This document shows positions 31,612-38,971 of a stretch of DNA of 64,000 nt, piece after piece (the stretch's first letter is position 1; each line of letters begins with the position of its first letter). The translations under genes were made by a program, and so were the position numbers. This stretch comes from Streptomyces sp. I05A-00742 (lineage in GTDB: Bacteria; Actinomycetota; Actinomycetes; Streptomycetales; Streptomycetaceae). Under the pieces are notes generated by a model, which saw only the letters and a list, made by a program, of their open reading frames with translations, was not told the origin of the DNA and did no database searches. The stretch lies in assembly GCF_013055795.1 (NCBI RefSeq), contig NZ_JABETO010000006.1, forward strand, positions 186,001 through 250,000, in the 5' to 3' direction.

Positions 31612-33597
31612 ATGGACGCTCCGAGCCGCCCGTCGCCCGAAGGCGGCACGCAGGGCAGGGGAGGCGACTGGGGCTGGTTCACCCCGCCCGGTAAACCTGT
31701 GGCACGCAACCCCGCCGCTCCTGATCCCGCGGTCACCGCCGCGCCACAGGGAGAGGGAACGGTGGACAGCTCCCCGCACCGCCGCCCGGACGCCGTGGGC
31801 GCGGTGCAGGGCGGCAGACGCGCGGGTGGCGGGCGGGGCCGTGGGGGAACGGGGGCGGGCGCGGGCGTCGACGGAGGCACCGGCACCGGCATCGGCACTG
31901 ATCCCGGGGTCGGTGCATGGGCGGCCCGGCCCGGCCCAGGGGGCGACGACGGTGCCCAGCGGCCCGGCGGACACCCGGAGCCACCCGCAGACGGTCCCAC
32001 CGACATGCCGGTCGACATGCAGGTCGACATGGCGGTCGACACGGCGGTTGATATGCCGACCGGCCTGTCGACACGCTTACCGACCGGCCTGTCGACAGGG
32101 TTACCGTTCGACTTACCGACGGCCCCAACAGCCCCCACGGTCCCAGCAGCACCCCCAACGCCAACCGCTCCGACGACCGCCCTACCCACCGCCCGGCCGC
32201 CCATCGGCCCGTCCGCACCGGCTGGTCCTGAGCGCTCTGCCGAGTCGGAGACGGGGCGGCCCACACCCCGGCCGTGGCACGAACTCAAGGGCTTCGGCGC
32301 CCCCCTGGCCACCCGCGGACTGGACGGCCCGGACGGAACCCGGCCCGACGCGGCAACCACCACCGCCCGTGCGTCCCACGGCGCCGAAAACGACGCGGGA
32401 GTCGCCGACTCCGCCGAAGCGCACGACAGCGACACGGCCCTCTCCCCCCATGACAGTGACACCGCCACCTCCTCTGACAGCGCTCTGATCCGCGGCACCC
32501 TGGCCGAGATCGAGCCGATCGCCGACAAGGTCGTCTCACACTTCTACGCCCTCCTCTTCCTCCACCACCCCGCTCTCCGTCCCCTCTTCCCCCCGGCCAT
32601 GGACGCCCAGCGCGACCGGCTCTTCAAGGCCCTGCTGACCGCGGCCCGGCACGCCGACGACACCGCGGCCCTCACCACGTACCTCTCCCGGCTGGGCCGC
32701 GGCCACCGCAAGTACGGCACCCGGCCCGAGCACTATCCCGCCGTGGGTGAGAGCCTCATCGGCGCTCTCACCCGCTATGCCACCCGCACCTGGAACGAGG
32801 CGGCGGAGGCCGCCTGGGTACGGGTCTACACGGCGATCTCGCAGATCATGATCGACGCGGCCGCCGAGGACGAACTGACGTCCCCGCCCTGGTGGCACGC
32901 CGAAATCGTCGGACACGAGCTGCGCACGCCGGACATCGCCGTGATCACCCTGCGCCCCGACCAGCCGTACCCCTTCCTCGCCGGCCAGTACACCAGCGTC
33001 GAAACCCCCTGGTGGCCGCGCATATGGCGGCACTACTCCTTCTCCGCCGCCCCCCGTCCGGACGGTCTGCTCTCCTTCCACGTCAAAGCCGTTCCCGCCG
33101 GCTGGGTTTCCGGTGCCCTGGTCCATCGCGCCCGCCCCGGGGACGTCCTGCGCCTCGGTCCTCCCGCCGGTTCCATGATTGTGGACCACACCACTGACAA
33201 CGGCCTGTTGTGCCTGGGCGGCGGCACCGGCATCGCCCCGATCAAGGCGCTGGTCGAGGACGTCGCCGAGCACGGCGGCACCCGCCCGGTCGAGGTCTTC
33301 TACGGCGCCCGGCACGACGGGGACCTCTACGACATGGACACCATGCGGGAGCTGGACCGGGCCCACCCCTGGCTCTCCGTCCGGCCGGTCGTCTCCGACG
33401 GTCCGACGCGTGCCCTCAGCGGTCAACTCCCGTACGTCGTCCGCGACCACGGCCCCTGGAACAGCTACGACGCCTACCTCTCCGGGCCGCCGGCGATGAT
33501 CCGCAGCGGTGTGGACACCCTGGTCGGGATCGGTATCCCGTCCCACCGCATACGTCACGACTCGATCGACGGGCTCCTCGCGGAGGCGAAGGGCTGA
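31612..33597 (+). CDS. globin-ferredoxin reductase fusion (flavohaemoglobin-like) with long disordered N-terminus
   Basis: This 661-residue protein ends in a flavohaemoglobin-like pair. A globin domain (about residues 288-425) contains VVSHFYALLFLHHPALRPLF and the likely haem-ligand region LGRGHRKYGTRPEHY. An FAD/NAD reductase follows, with WRHYSFSAAPRPDGLLSFHV and the nucleotide motif CLGGGTGIAPIKAL. Such proteins typically oxidise NO to nitrate. The first ~285 residues are Gly/Pro/Thr-rich and disordered, with degenerate repeats around VDMQVDMAVDTAVDM and PTGLSTRLPTGLSTG, not present in standard Hmp (~400 aa). It is overlapped closely by the PNPOx-like gene. Confidence 0.85.
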   Translation: MDAPSRPSPEGGTQGRGGDWGWFTPPGKPVARNPAAPDPAVTAAPQGEGTVDSSPHRRPDAVGAVQGGRRAGGGRGRGGTGAGAGVDGGTGTGIGTDPGVGAWAARPGPGGDDGAQRPGGHPEPPADGPTDMPVDMQVDMAVDTAVDMPTGLSTRLPTGLSTGLPFDLPTAPTAPTVPAAPPTPTAPTTALPTARPPIGPSAPAGPERSAESETGRPTPRPWHELKGFGAPLATRGLDGPDGTRPDAATTTARASHGAENDAGVADSAEAHDSDTALSPHDSDTATSSDSALIRGTLAEIEPIADKVVSHFYALLFLHHPALRPLFPPAMDAQRDRLFKALLTAARHADDTAALTTYLSRLGRGHRKYGTRPEHYPAVGESLIGALTRYATRTWNEAAEAAWVRVYTAISQIMIDAAAEDELTSPPWWHAEIVGHELRTPDIAVITLRPDQPYPFLAGQYTSVETPWWPRIWRHYSFSAAPRPDGLLSFHVKAVPAGWVSGALVHRARPGDVLRLGPPAGSMIVDHTTDNGLLCLGGGTGIAPIKALVEDVAEHGGTRPVEVFYGARHDGDLYDMDTMRELDRAHPWLSVRPVVSDGPTRALSGQLPYVVRDHGPWNSYDAYLSGPPAMIRSGVDTLVGIGIPSHRIRHDSIDGLLAEAKG

Positions 33598-33613
33598 TGC
33601 GGGCGGAGGTCCG

Positions 33614-34354
33614 ATGACGACGGCGCACCGGGGCGACACGGCGGCGGACGGCCCGGCCGCGGAAGGACCGGTGGCGGACGGCCCGGCCGCGGACCGCACC
33701 GCCGCCCCGTCCCTCCCGGCACCCCGCCCGGGCGGTGCGGGCGAGCGCGCGATGCAACAGCGGCTCGGCACCGCGGAACGGGCCGACCGCTTCTACGCCG
33801 AACGCACGCTCGGCCATCTCAACACCGCCATGCGGGAGTTCGTGGCCCGGCAGGACATGTTCTTCCTGGCCACCGCCGCCGGGAACGGCGCGTGCGACAG
33901 CAGCTTCCGGGCCGGTCCGCCCGGCTTCCTCCGGGTACTGGACGAGCGCACGCTCGCCTACCCCGAGTACCGGGGCAACGGGGTCCTCGCCAGCCTGGGC
34001 AACATCGAGGAGAACCCGCACGTCGGCATCCTGCTCGTCGACTTCTTCCGTGACCGCGTGGGGCTCCACGTCAACGGGCGCGCCAGAGTGGTGGAGGACG
34101 CCGCCATACGAACCACCCACCCCGGTCTGCCCGTTGAGCAGGTACCCGGCCGTCGGGCGGGGGTCTGGGTGGAGGTCACCGTCGAGGAGGCGTACATCCA
34201 CTGCTCCAAGCACATTCCCCGGCTGAGCAGGGAGCGGGGCGGGCAGGGAGCGGACGGCCGGGACCGGGCGGACCGGCCCGGCGGCGCTCCCGGTCCGGGC
34301 GACGGCCGCCGCCCGGGCGGGGACTTCTTCGGGGTGTCGGCCGACCGCCCCTGA
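33614..34354 (+). CDS. pyridoxamine 5'-phosphate oxidase-like flavoprotein
   Basis: This 246-residue protein belongs to the PNPOx-like split-barrel family. Its core is MFFLATAAGNGACDSSFRAG, LAYPEYRGNGVLASLGNIEE and VGILLVDFFRDRVGLHVNGR, which suggests FMN binding. The N- and C-termini are Gly/Ala/Arg-rich and disordered. ATG 33614 with GGAGGTCCG upstream lies 16 bp after the globin-reductase stop, so the two are translationally coupled. The pairing with an NO-dioxygenase-like protein suggests a shared redox or nitrosative-stress role (inference). Confidence 0.87.
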   Translation: MTTAHRGDTAADGPAAEGPVADGPAADRTAAPSLPAPRPGGAGERAMQQRLGTAERADRFYAERTLGHLNTAMREFVARQDMFFLATAAGNGACDSSFRAGPPGFLRVLDERTLAYPEYRGNGVLASLGNIEENPHVGILLVDFFRDRVGLHVNGRARVVEDAAIRTTHPGLPVEQVPGRRAGVWVEVTVEEAYIHCSKHIPRLSRERGGQGADGRDRADRPGGAPGPGDGRRPGGDFFGVSADRP

Positions 34355-34429
34355 GGGGTTTGCCCGGGCCGGACCCTGACCCTGCTCTCCCCTCCCCTGC
34401 CCTCCCCTCCCCGGAAAGCGCCTCGCGCC

Positions 34430-34969
34430 TCATCCGAGGTCGTCGGCCAGCAGGCCCCGTACCCCCTCGACGTTCGCGCTGAGGTAGGCCCGCAGTGACG
34501 GCGGCACGACCTCCACCGACGTGATGCCCTCCGCGGTGAAGGGCACCCGGACCACCTCGTAGGTGCCGCGCGGTTCGTCGACCTCCGGCCCGTGCCGCAG
34601 GGAGAGGTCCATCGACGCCAGCCGGCAGACGAAGAAGTGCTGGATCTTCACGCCCCCGGGCACGGTCATGTCGTCGGGGTCGTCGGGGTCGGGGGAGTGC
34701 ACCACCGTGTCGACGAACGCCGGGACGACGTCGACGACTTTCGCGCCCAGCTCCTCGTCGACCTCGCGGTGGAGTGCGGCGATCACGGTCTCGTCGCCGG
34801 GCTCCACGCCTCCGCCGGGGGTGATCCAGTAGGGGGCCTGGCCGGGCTTGGTGCGCTTGATGAGGATCAGACGGAGGTCGCCGGAGTGCGGGTCGCCTTC
34901 GAGCAGGATGGCACGGGCGGTGCGTTTGACCACCGGTCGTACGGTCATAAGCGACATCTGCCGCGCCAC
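34430..34969 (-). CDS. NUDIX hydrolase
   Basis: This 179-residue protein has a clear Nudix box, GGGVEPGDETVIAALHREVD followed by EELGA (GX5EX7REUXEEXGU). It hydrolyses a nucleoside diphosphate linked to another moiety; the substrate is unknown. The longest start is GTG 34969, but the ATG codons 12 or 21 bp further in are equally plausible because no site is strong. It lies 21 bp downstream of the LysR gene on the same strand. Confidence 0.9.
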   Translation of the reverse strand: MARQMSLMTVRPVVKRTARAILLEGDPHSGDLRLILIKRTKPGQAPYWITPGGGVEPGDETVIAALHREVDEELGAKVVDVVPAFVDTVVHSPDPDDPDDMTVPGGVKIQHFFVCRLASMDLSLRHGPEVDEPRGTYEVVRVPFTAEGITSVEVVPPSLRAYLSANVEGVRGLLADDLG

Positions 34970-34990
34970 GGCCGTTGCGAAACCCCTTCC

Positions 34991-35887
34991 TCACCAGGAA
35001 ACGGCGGCGCGCAGCAGCCACTCGTGTGCGCGGGACAGGTGGGGGTGGGCCAGCGTGCCGGCGCGGATCACCAGGAAGTAGGTGCGCAGCGGGGGAACGG
35101 GCGGATTGAGGAGGGCGACGACCTCACCCGTGTCGAGCGCGTCCTCGCAGAGGTAGCGGGGCAGCACCGCGATGCCCGCGCCCGCCGCCACGCAGGACAG
35201 CACCGCCCGCAGATCGGGGGCGATCACGGCTCCGATGGCCACCGGTTTGCTGTCGAAGACGGTGGCCCAGTAGCGGGTGACGAACGGCAGGCTCTCGTCC
35301 ACCTCGACCACCGGCAGATGCTCCAGGACGGTGACCCCCTTGTCGCGGACCACGGCCGCCCCACCGAGCCGGGCGGCCCAGCGGGGCGCGCCGATCAGCA
35401 CGTGCTCCTCGTCGCAGAGGGGCGTGGCGGACAGCAGGCGGCCCCGGGGGCGGGACGTCGTGATGGCGAGCTCGTGGTGGCCGGCGGACAGCCCCTCGAA
35501 GAGCGGTTCGGACATGCCCTGGGCGGCGCGCACGGTGAGGCCCTGGATGATCAGCGGGCTGAGGGCGGGCAGGACGCGTAACGCGGTGAACTCCGGGGGC
35601 CCGGCGAGGTGCAGGGTGCGGTGCGACCACTGATCGTCCAGCCCGGATTCGGTGATCTCCAGCAGGGCGTCGACGTGCGGGGCGATGCGGTGGGCCAGTT
35701 CGTCGCCGAGCGTCGTGGGCGTGACGCCGCGCGCCCGGCGGAGGAAGAGGGGGTGCCCGAGCCGGCGTTCCAGCGAGCGTATCTGGCCGGTGACCGCGGG
35801 CTGGGAGAGGCCGAGGAGCGCGGCGGCCCGGGTGAAGGAACCCGCCCTGTGGACGGTGACGAAGGTGCGCAACAGGGTCAGATCCAT
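34991..35887 (-). CDS. LysR family transcriptional regulator
   Basis: This 298-residue LysR regulator has the N-terminal HTH MDLTLLRTFVTVHRAGSFTR, AAALLGLSQPAVTGQIRSLE and RRLGHPLFLRR, with the periplasmic-binding-like effector domain behind. ATG 35887 follows GGGGAGACGGC. Upstream, on the other strand, is a promoter-like TTGGAC...TAGCCT (35964-35992) without an obvious protein gene, while the NUDIX gene follows downstream. The target may be the divergent transcript or distant genes. Confidence 0.92.
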   Translation of the reverse strand: MDLTLLRTFVTVHRAGSFTRAAALLGLSQPAVTGQIRSLERRLGHPLFLRRARGVTPTTLGDELAHRIAPHVDALLEITESGLDDQWSHRTLHLAGPPEFTALRVLPALSPLIIQGLTVRAAQGMSEPLFEGLSAGHHELAITTSRPRGRLLSATPLCDEEHVLIGAPRWAARLGGAAVVRDKGVTVLEHLPVVEVDESLPFVTRYWATVFDSKPVAIGAVIAPDLRAVLSCVAAGAGIAVLPRYLCEDALDTGEVVALLNPPVPPLRTYFLVIRAGTLAHPHLSRAHEWLLRAAVSW

Positions 35888-35963
35888 GCCGTCTCCCCGG
35901 GTGGTCCGCCACCGACCGTAGAGCAACTATAAATAAGTCGATAGGGCTGTGTCGCCAGGGTGA

Positions 35964-35992
35964 TTGGACACTGACGTAGAGTCAACTAGCCT
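35964..35992 (+). promoter_or_regulatory. vegetative-type promoter upstream of a gene-free hairpin
   Basis: TTGGAC (35964-35969) and TAGCCT (35987-35992) are separated by exactly 17 bp, a close match to the Streptomyces housekeeping consensus. It points away from the LysR gene and toward the hairpin at 36025-36061, with no convincing coding frame in between. Confidence 0.55.
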
Positions 35993-36024
35993 TGGTCGCG
36001 CGGTCCTTCCTCGTGCGGGGCCGC

Positions 36025-36061
36025 GGCGGCTCAAGCCATGAGGGGGGAGGCTTGAGCCGCC
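36025..36061 (+). ncRNA. candidate short RNA with 13-bp hairpin
   Basis: GGCGGCTCAAGCC (36025-36037) pairs perfectly with 36049-36061 around an 11-nt purine-rich loop. It starts about 25 nt after the predicted transcription start of the promoter at 35964-35992. The combination could be a small RNA or an attenuator of a longer transcript. There is no U tail, so it may not end transcription by itself. Confidence 0.35.
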
Positions 36062-36409
36062 TCATGCTGCCCTGAGCTGCTTCAACCGCCTGCTCGGCGG
36101 GGGTTTCCGGGGCCTGTGGCGGAGCTGTCACCGGTATCGACTTCTTCCTTCTTCTTCCGCCGGGTCCGGAACCTCCTTGGCGTTACGTCCCTTTGTCGAT
36201 GATTGACCCGGTCCGTGAGGTCTTCTTGTCGACCGTTCCCTTTGGTTGCCGGGTCTTCGGGCTTTCGGGCTTTTGGGTTTTCGAGGAAAGAATCGGGCTT
36301 TTGGGGAAAGAGGGGCAGGAGGACTCCCCCTCCGATCCGCCTTCCGCGGCCCCTGGCCGTCTCGCCGACAAGGTGTGCGCCGGGGTGCGCCCGTGGCAGT
36401 CTGGGGCGC

Positions 36410-36676
36410 ATGGAAGAGTTCTCCGCCGGCGCCTCCCCGGAACCTCCGTACCCATGGCGGTCACCGGCCCTGCCCGGTGAACCGCCGTACTACACCACGG
36501 ATACCTGCGCCGGCTGCGGTGCCATCGTGCACGGCATCCACGGCCGCTGGACCTGCGCCGCCTGCGGGGCGTGCAGTCCGTACCAGGAGCCGCCGGAGGG
36601 CTGGGCGACGGAGATCACCCCGGAGGAGCTGGCCGCCAACACGGTCGGGTACGACCTGCCGCCGGACGGCAGGTGA
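36410..36676 (+). CDS. small zinc-ribbon-like hypothetical protein
   Basis: This 88-residue protein starts MEEFSAGASPEPPYPWRSPA. It contains two CxxC pairs, TCAGCGAIVHGIHGRWTCAACG, which would form a treble-clef or zinc-ribbon knuckle, and ends EITPEELAANTVGYDLPPDG. No enzyme motif is present. It is a conserved type of small streptomycete protein without known function. Confidence 0.7.
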   Translation: MEEFSAGASPEPPYPWRSPALPGEPPYYTTDTCAGCGAIVHGIHGRWTCAACGACSPYQEPPEGWATEITPEELAANTVGYDLPPDGR

Positions 36677-36709
36677 CGCGTCCGGGCCCATGTCCTGCCC
36701 GGGAGCCCG

Positions 36710-37090
36710 TCAGTCCTTGTCGTCCGGCAGGATCACGTGCATCGCCCACGCCACGATCGAGATGATCACGCCGCCCACCAGGGCCGCGCCGAAGCCCGCC
36801 ACGTGGAAGGCGAGGTCGAGGCGGTCGGCGAGCCAGCTGGTCAGCAGCAGCATCAACGCGTTGATCACCAGGGTGATCAGGCCGAGCGTGAGGATGAAGA
36901 GCGGGAACGACAGCAGTTTGACGAGCGGCTTGACGACAAAGTTGACCAGGCCGAACAGGAGCGCCACGACGAGCAGCGTGATCGCCTTGGCCGCGGTCGT
37001 CTCACCGGCCAGGGTGATGCCCTTGAGCAGCCAGATCGCGACTGCGAGGGCCGCCGCATTGGCGATCGTCTTGACTACGAAATTCTTCAT
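36710..37090 (-). CDS. phage holin family (4-TM) membrane protein
   Basis: This 126-residue membrane protein starts MKNFVVKTIANAAALAVAIW and has four hydrophobic helices, with the conserved FGLVNFVVKPLVKLLSFPLF and ILTLGLITLVINALML. This matches the family labelled phage holin family IV/PF04020, a chromosomal protein with no proven lysis role. It is convergent with the zinc-motif gene and divergent from a cupin. Confidence 0.88.
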   Translation of the reverse strand: MKNFVVKTIANAAALAVAIWLLKGITLAGETTAAKAITLLVVALLFGLVNFVVKPLVKLLSFPLFILTLGLITLVINALMLLLTSWLADRLDLAFHVAGFGAALVGGVIISIVAWAMHVILPDDKD

Positions 37091-37171
37091 ACGTGAGATC
37101 GTGGCAGACGGGACCGACAGGTGTGATCGGCGATCGGCGGCACGGCCGGCGCCCGGAGGAGGAGACAACGG

Positions 37172-37489
37172 ATGAAGGCGTTCCGGCTGGACGAACTGGA
37201 GGCGGAGCGGGCCGCCAACAACGGGGCGTACCTCCAGTTCCTCCGTGAGCGGAACATGTCGGTCGGCCTCTACGCGCTCGACGCGGGGGACACCGACCCG
37301 CAGGGGCCGCATGCCCAGGATGAGGTGTACCTGGTGGTGAGCGGCCGGGCGTCGATCACCGTCGGGGACGAGACGACGGAGGTCGGACGCGGCAGCGTCG
37401 TCTACGTCCCGGCCGGTGCGGCCCACCGTTTCCACCACATCAGCGAGGACCTCAGGGTCCTGGTCGTCTTCTCCCCGCCGGAGAGCTGA
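37172..37489 (+). CDS. cupin domain protein
   Basis: This 105-residue single-domain cupin has motif 1 as GPHAQDEVYLVVSGRASIT and motif 2 as GSVVYVPAGAAHRFHHISED, giving His/Glu/His residues suited to metal binding. ATG 37172 is preceded by GAGGAGGAGACAACG. The substrate is unknown. It is divergent from the holin-like gene. Confidence 0.87.
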   Translation: MKAFRLDELEAERAANNGAYLQFLRERNMSVGLYALDAGDTDPQGPHAQDEVYLVVSGRASITVGDETTEVGRGSVVYVPAGAAHRFHHISEDLRVLVVFSPPES

Positions 37490-37590
37490 GAGCCCGGGAG
37501 CTGAGGGTCCAGGAGCCGAGGGCTCGGGAACTGAGGCCCCGGGAGCCGGTTCCGGAGAGCCGAGAGTCCGGAAGGCTCAGGGTTCCGCCC
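37490..37590. repeat. degenerate GGGAGCTGAGG repeats after the cupin gene
   Basis: Directly after the cupin stop there are about eight imperfect copies of a 10-14-bp motif related to GGGAGCTGAGGGTCC and GGAGCCGAGGG. No gene lies between here and 37809. The remaining DNA (37591-37808) contains the promoter of the DUF5326-like gene and nothing else recognised. Confidence 0.6.
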
Positions 37591-37808
37591 TCCCATCCCG
37601 TAGGGGAAGGTTCAGGGACGTACAGGGGCTCCGCGGCCCCCATGCGACCCCCGGACCGCCCTAGCATCGAAGCAGGCCGGGGTGACCGCTCCGGACGGCC
37701 GGTGACACCGGTGGCACACGACCCGCCAGCCGCTCGCGCTGTGGACGGCGGCGTGGCACGGCGGCCGTGATCCGACAACGACGCGCGAAGCGGAGAGCAG
37801 GGAACGAC

Positions 37809-38030
37809 ATGGCTCAGAAGGGGATACTCGCGGGACTGCCGTGGTGGGTGAAGTGGATCGCCCTGCCGGTTCTCGTGTGCGTGGTGTTCGGCAGCCTGAT
37901 CATCAGCGTGCTGGGGTTCGTCATCGACGTCCTGTTCAAGGCGCTGCTGCTGGTCGTGCTCATCGGCGGCCTGATCTTCGTCGTCAAGAAGTTCACGGGG
38001 TCCTCGTCGTCGAAGGGCGGCGACTGGTAG
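37809..38030 (+). CDS. DUF5326-like small membrane protein
   Basis: This 73-residue protein starts MAQKGILAGLPWWVKWIALP. It has two membrane helices (VLVCVVFGSLIISVLGFVID, ALLLVVLIGGLIFVVKKF) and a Ser-rich, charged C-terminus. It matches my memory of the actinobacterial DUF5326 family, which has no known role. An upstream in-frame ATG at 37767 would add a basic stretch and is less likely. Confidence 0.8.
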   Translation: MAQKGILAGLPWWVKWIALPVLVCVVFGSLIISVLGFVIDVLFKALLLVVLIGGLIFVVKKFTGSSSSKGGDW

Positions 38031-38524
38031 GTCCGTCGCTCCGGCGAATTCGTCAACTCAACGAATCGGGACGCGGGGAGTAACTTCAGCCGTCAGCCGG
38101 TACGGCGGGTTCACCCCGGCACCGAGTGTGCGAGGAGGGGCGGGATTTCCGCCCCTCCGGCCCGTCCGGACATGATTCCAACCGGTTTGCGTGGGGCAGG
38201 AGTAGGCCGAGCCGGGCCGCCTGTCCCACGCCGTTTGCCGTCGTGCGCCGCCCGCTTGCCGCCTCGCCCCCGGCGGTGGGCGGTCCCTGCCACTTTGGCC
38301 AGTTCTCTGCTTATGCCCGCCCGGAATCCAGCGGAACGACTCCGGGCGGTAGTCGAGTCGCTACTCTCCAGAGTCGAAGAGCCGTAAGCTCCCTCTCAAT
38401 CTCTATCGGTAACTGAAAAATCACTCCTTGTGATCCGCAGGACGTTGTTGTCAGACTATGGCGTCATGAGTAGGGCCATGAGGATCCAATCCCGGCCAAA
38501 CCGACAAAGACGGGGCATTGGGCG
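38031..38524. other. DUF5326-ssgA intergenic region
   Basis: This 494-bp region holds a terminator hairpin at 38134-38158 and then a 350-bp leader of ssgA. The last 130 bp (38395-38524) are AT-rich and contain the likely ssgA promoter(s). No ssgR-type IclR gene lies next to ssgA here, unlike the usual neighbour in S. coelicolor as I recall it. Confidence 0.55.
38134..38158 (+). terminator. 10-bp stem-loop terminator
   Basis: GGAGGGGCGG (38134-38143) pairs perfectly with CCGCCCCTCC (38149-38158) around loop GATTT, about 100 bp after the DUF5326-like gene. It is a probable terminator isolating ssgA from upstream transcription. Confidence 0.65.
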
Positions 38525-38971
38525 ATGCGCGACACAGTTCAGGCAGAAGTGATCATGACGTTCCTCGTCTCCGAGGAGCTGTCCTTCCGTATCCCGGTGG
38601 AGCTGGCCTATGACAGCTGCGATCCCTATGCGGTGAAGTTCACCTTTCACCTGCCCGGCGATGCCCCGGTGACCTGGGCCTTCGCAAGGGAGTTGCTGCT
38701 CGACGGGCTGAGCCAGCCCTCGGGCGAAGGCGATGTGCACATCGCCCCCGCCTCCGCGCAGCACCTCTCGGACGTCTTCATCCGCCTGCAAGTGGGCGGC
38801 GAAGGTGCCCTGTTCCGGGCCGGTGCGGCGCCCCTCGTGGCCTTCCTGGACCGGACGGACCGCGTCGCCCCGCTCGGCGAGGAGCGCTCGGTCGCCGACT
38901 TCGACTACGACCTGGCGGCGGCGCTCGACAGCATCCTCGCCGGCAACACCGAGGGTCAGAACGCCGGTTAA
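38525..38971 (+). CDS. ssgA: SsgA, sporulation-specific cell division activator
   Basis: This 148-residue SsgA-like (SALP) protein promotes sporulation septation by recruiting SsgB and FtsZ. The core MTFLVSEELSFRIPVELAYD, DPYAVKFTFHLPGDAPVTWA and LVAFLDRTDRVAPLGEE matches SsgA rather than SsgB or other paralogues. The N-terminal MRDTVQAEVI extension resembles the S. griseus protein, so ATG 38525 is accepted. The nearby thiC and dnaB order fits the ssgA locus. The stop overlaps by 4 bp with the convergent flotillin gene. Confidence 0.93.
   Translation: MRDTVQAEVIMTFLVSEELSFRIPVELAYDSCDPYAVKFTFHLPGDAPVTWAFARELLLDGLSQPSGEGDVHIAPASAQHLSDVFIRLQVGGEGALFRAGAAPLVAFLDRTDRVAPLGEERSVADFDYDLAAALDSILAGNTEGQNAG

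Larger units (their letters stand above)
35888..36409. other. 522-bp gene-free region between LysR and a zinc-motif protein
   Basis: It contains an AT-rich LysR leader (35925-35945), the promoter at 35964-35992, the 13-bp hairpin at 36025-36061, and a low-GC T-rich segment at 36125-36320. In that segment TCGGGCTTTtGGG-type motifs and pyrimidine runs repeat. Small open frames across it lack ribosome sites and conserved features. Confidence 0.6.

Noticed and set aside
31274..32528. Long minus-strand frames over the globin N-terminal region
   Set aside because: Low-complexity shadows of the Gly/Pro/Thr-rich coding repeats with no supporting motif.
36193..36480. Small plus-strand protein of about 95 residues
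   Set aside because: It overlaps the better-supported zinc-motif gene in another frame, lacks a ribosome binding site and its composition changes abruptly along its length.
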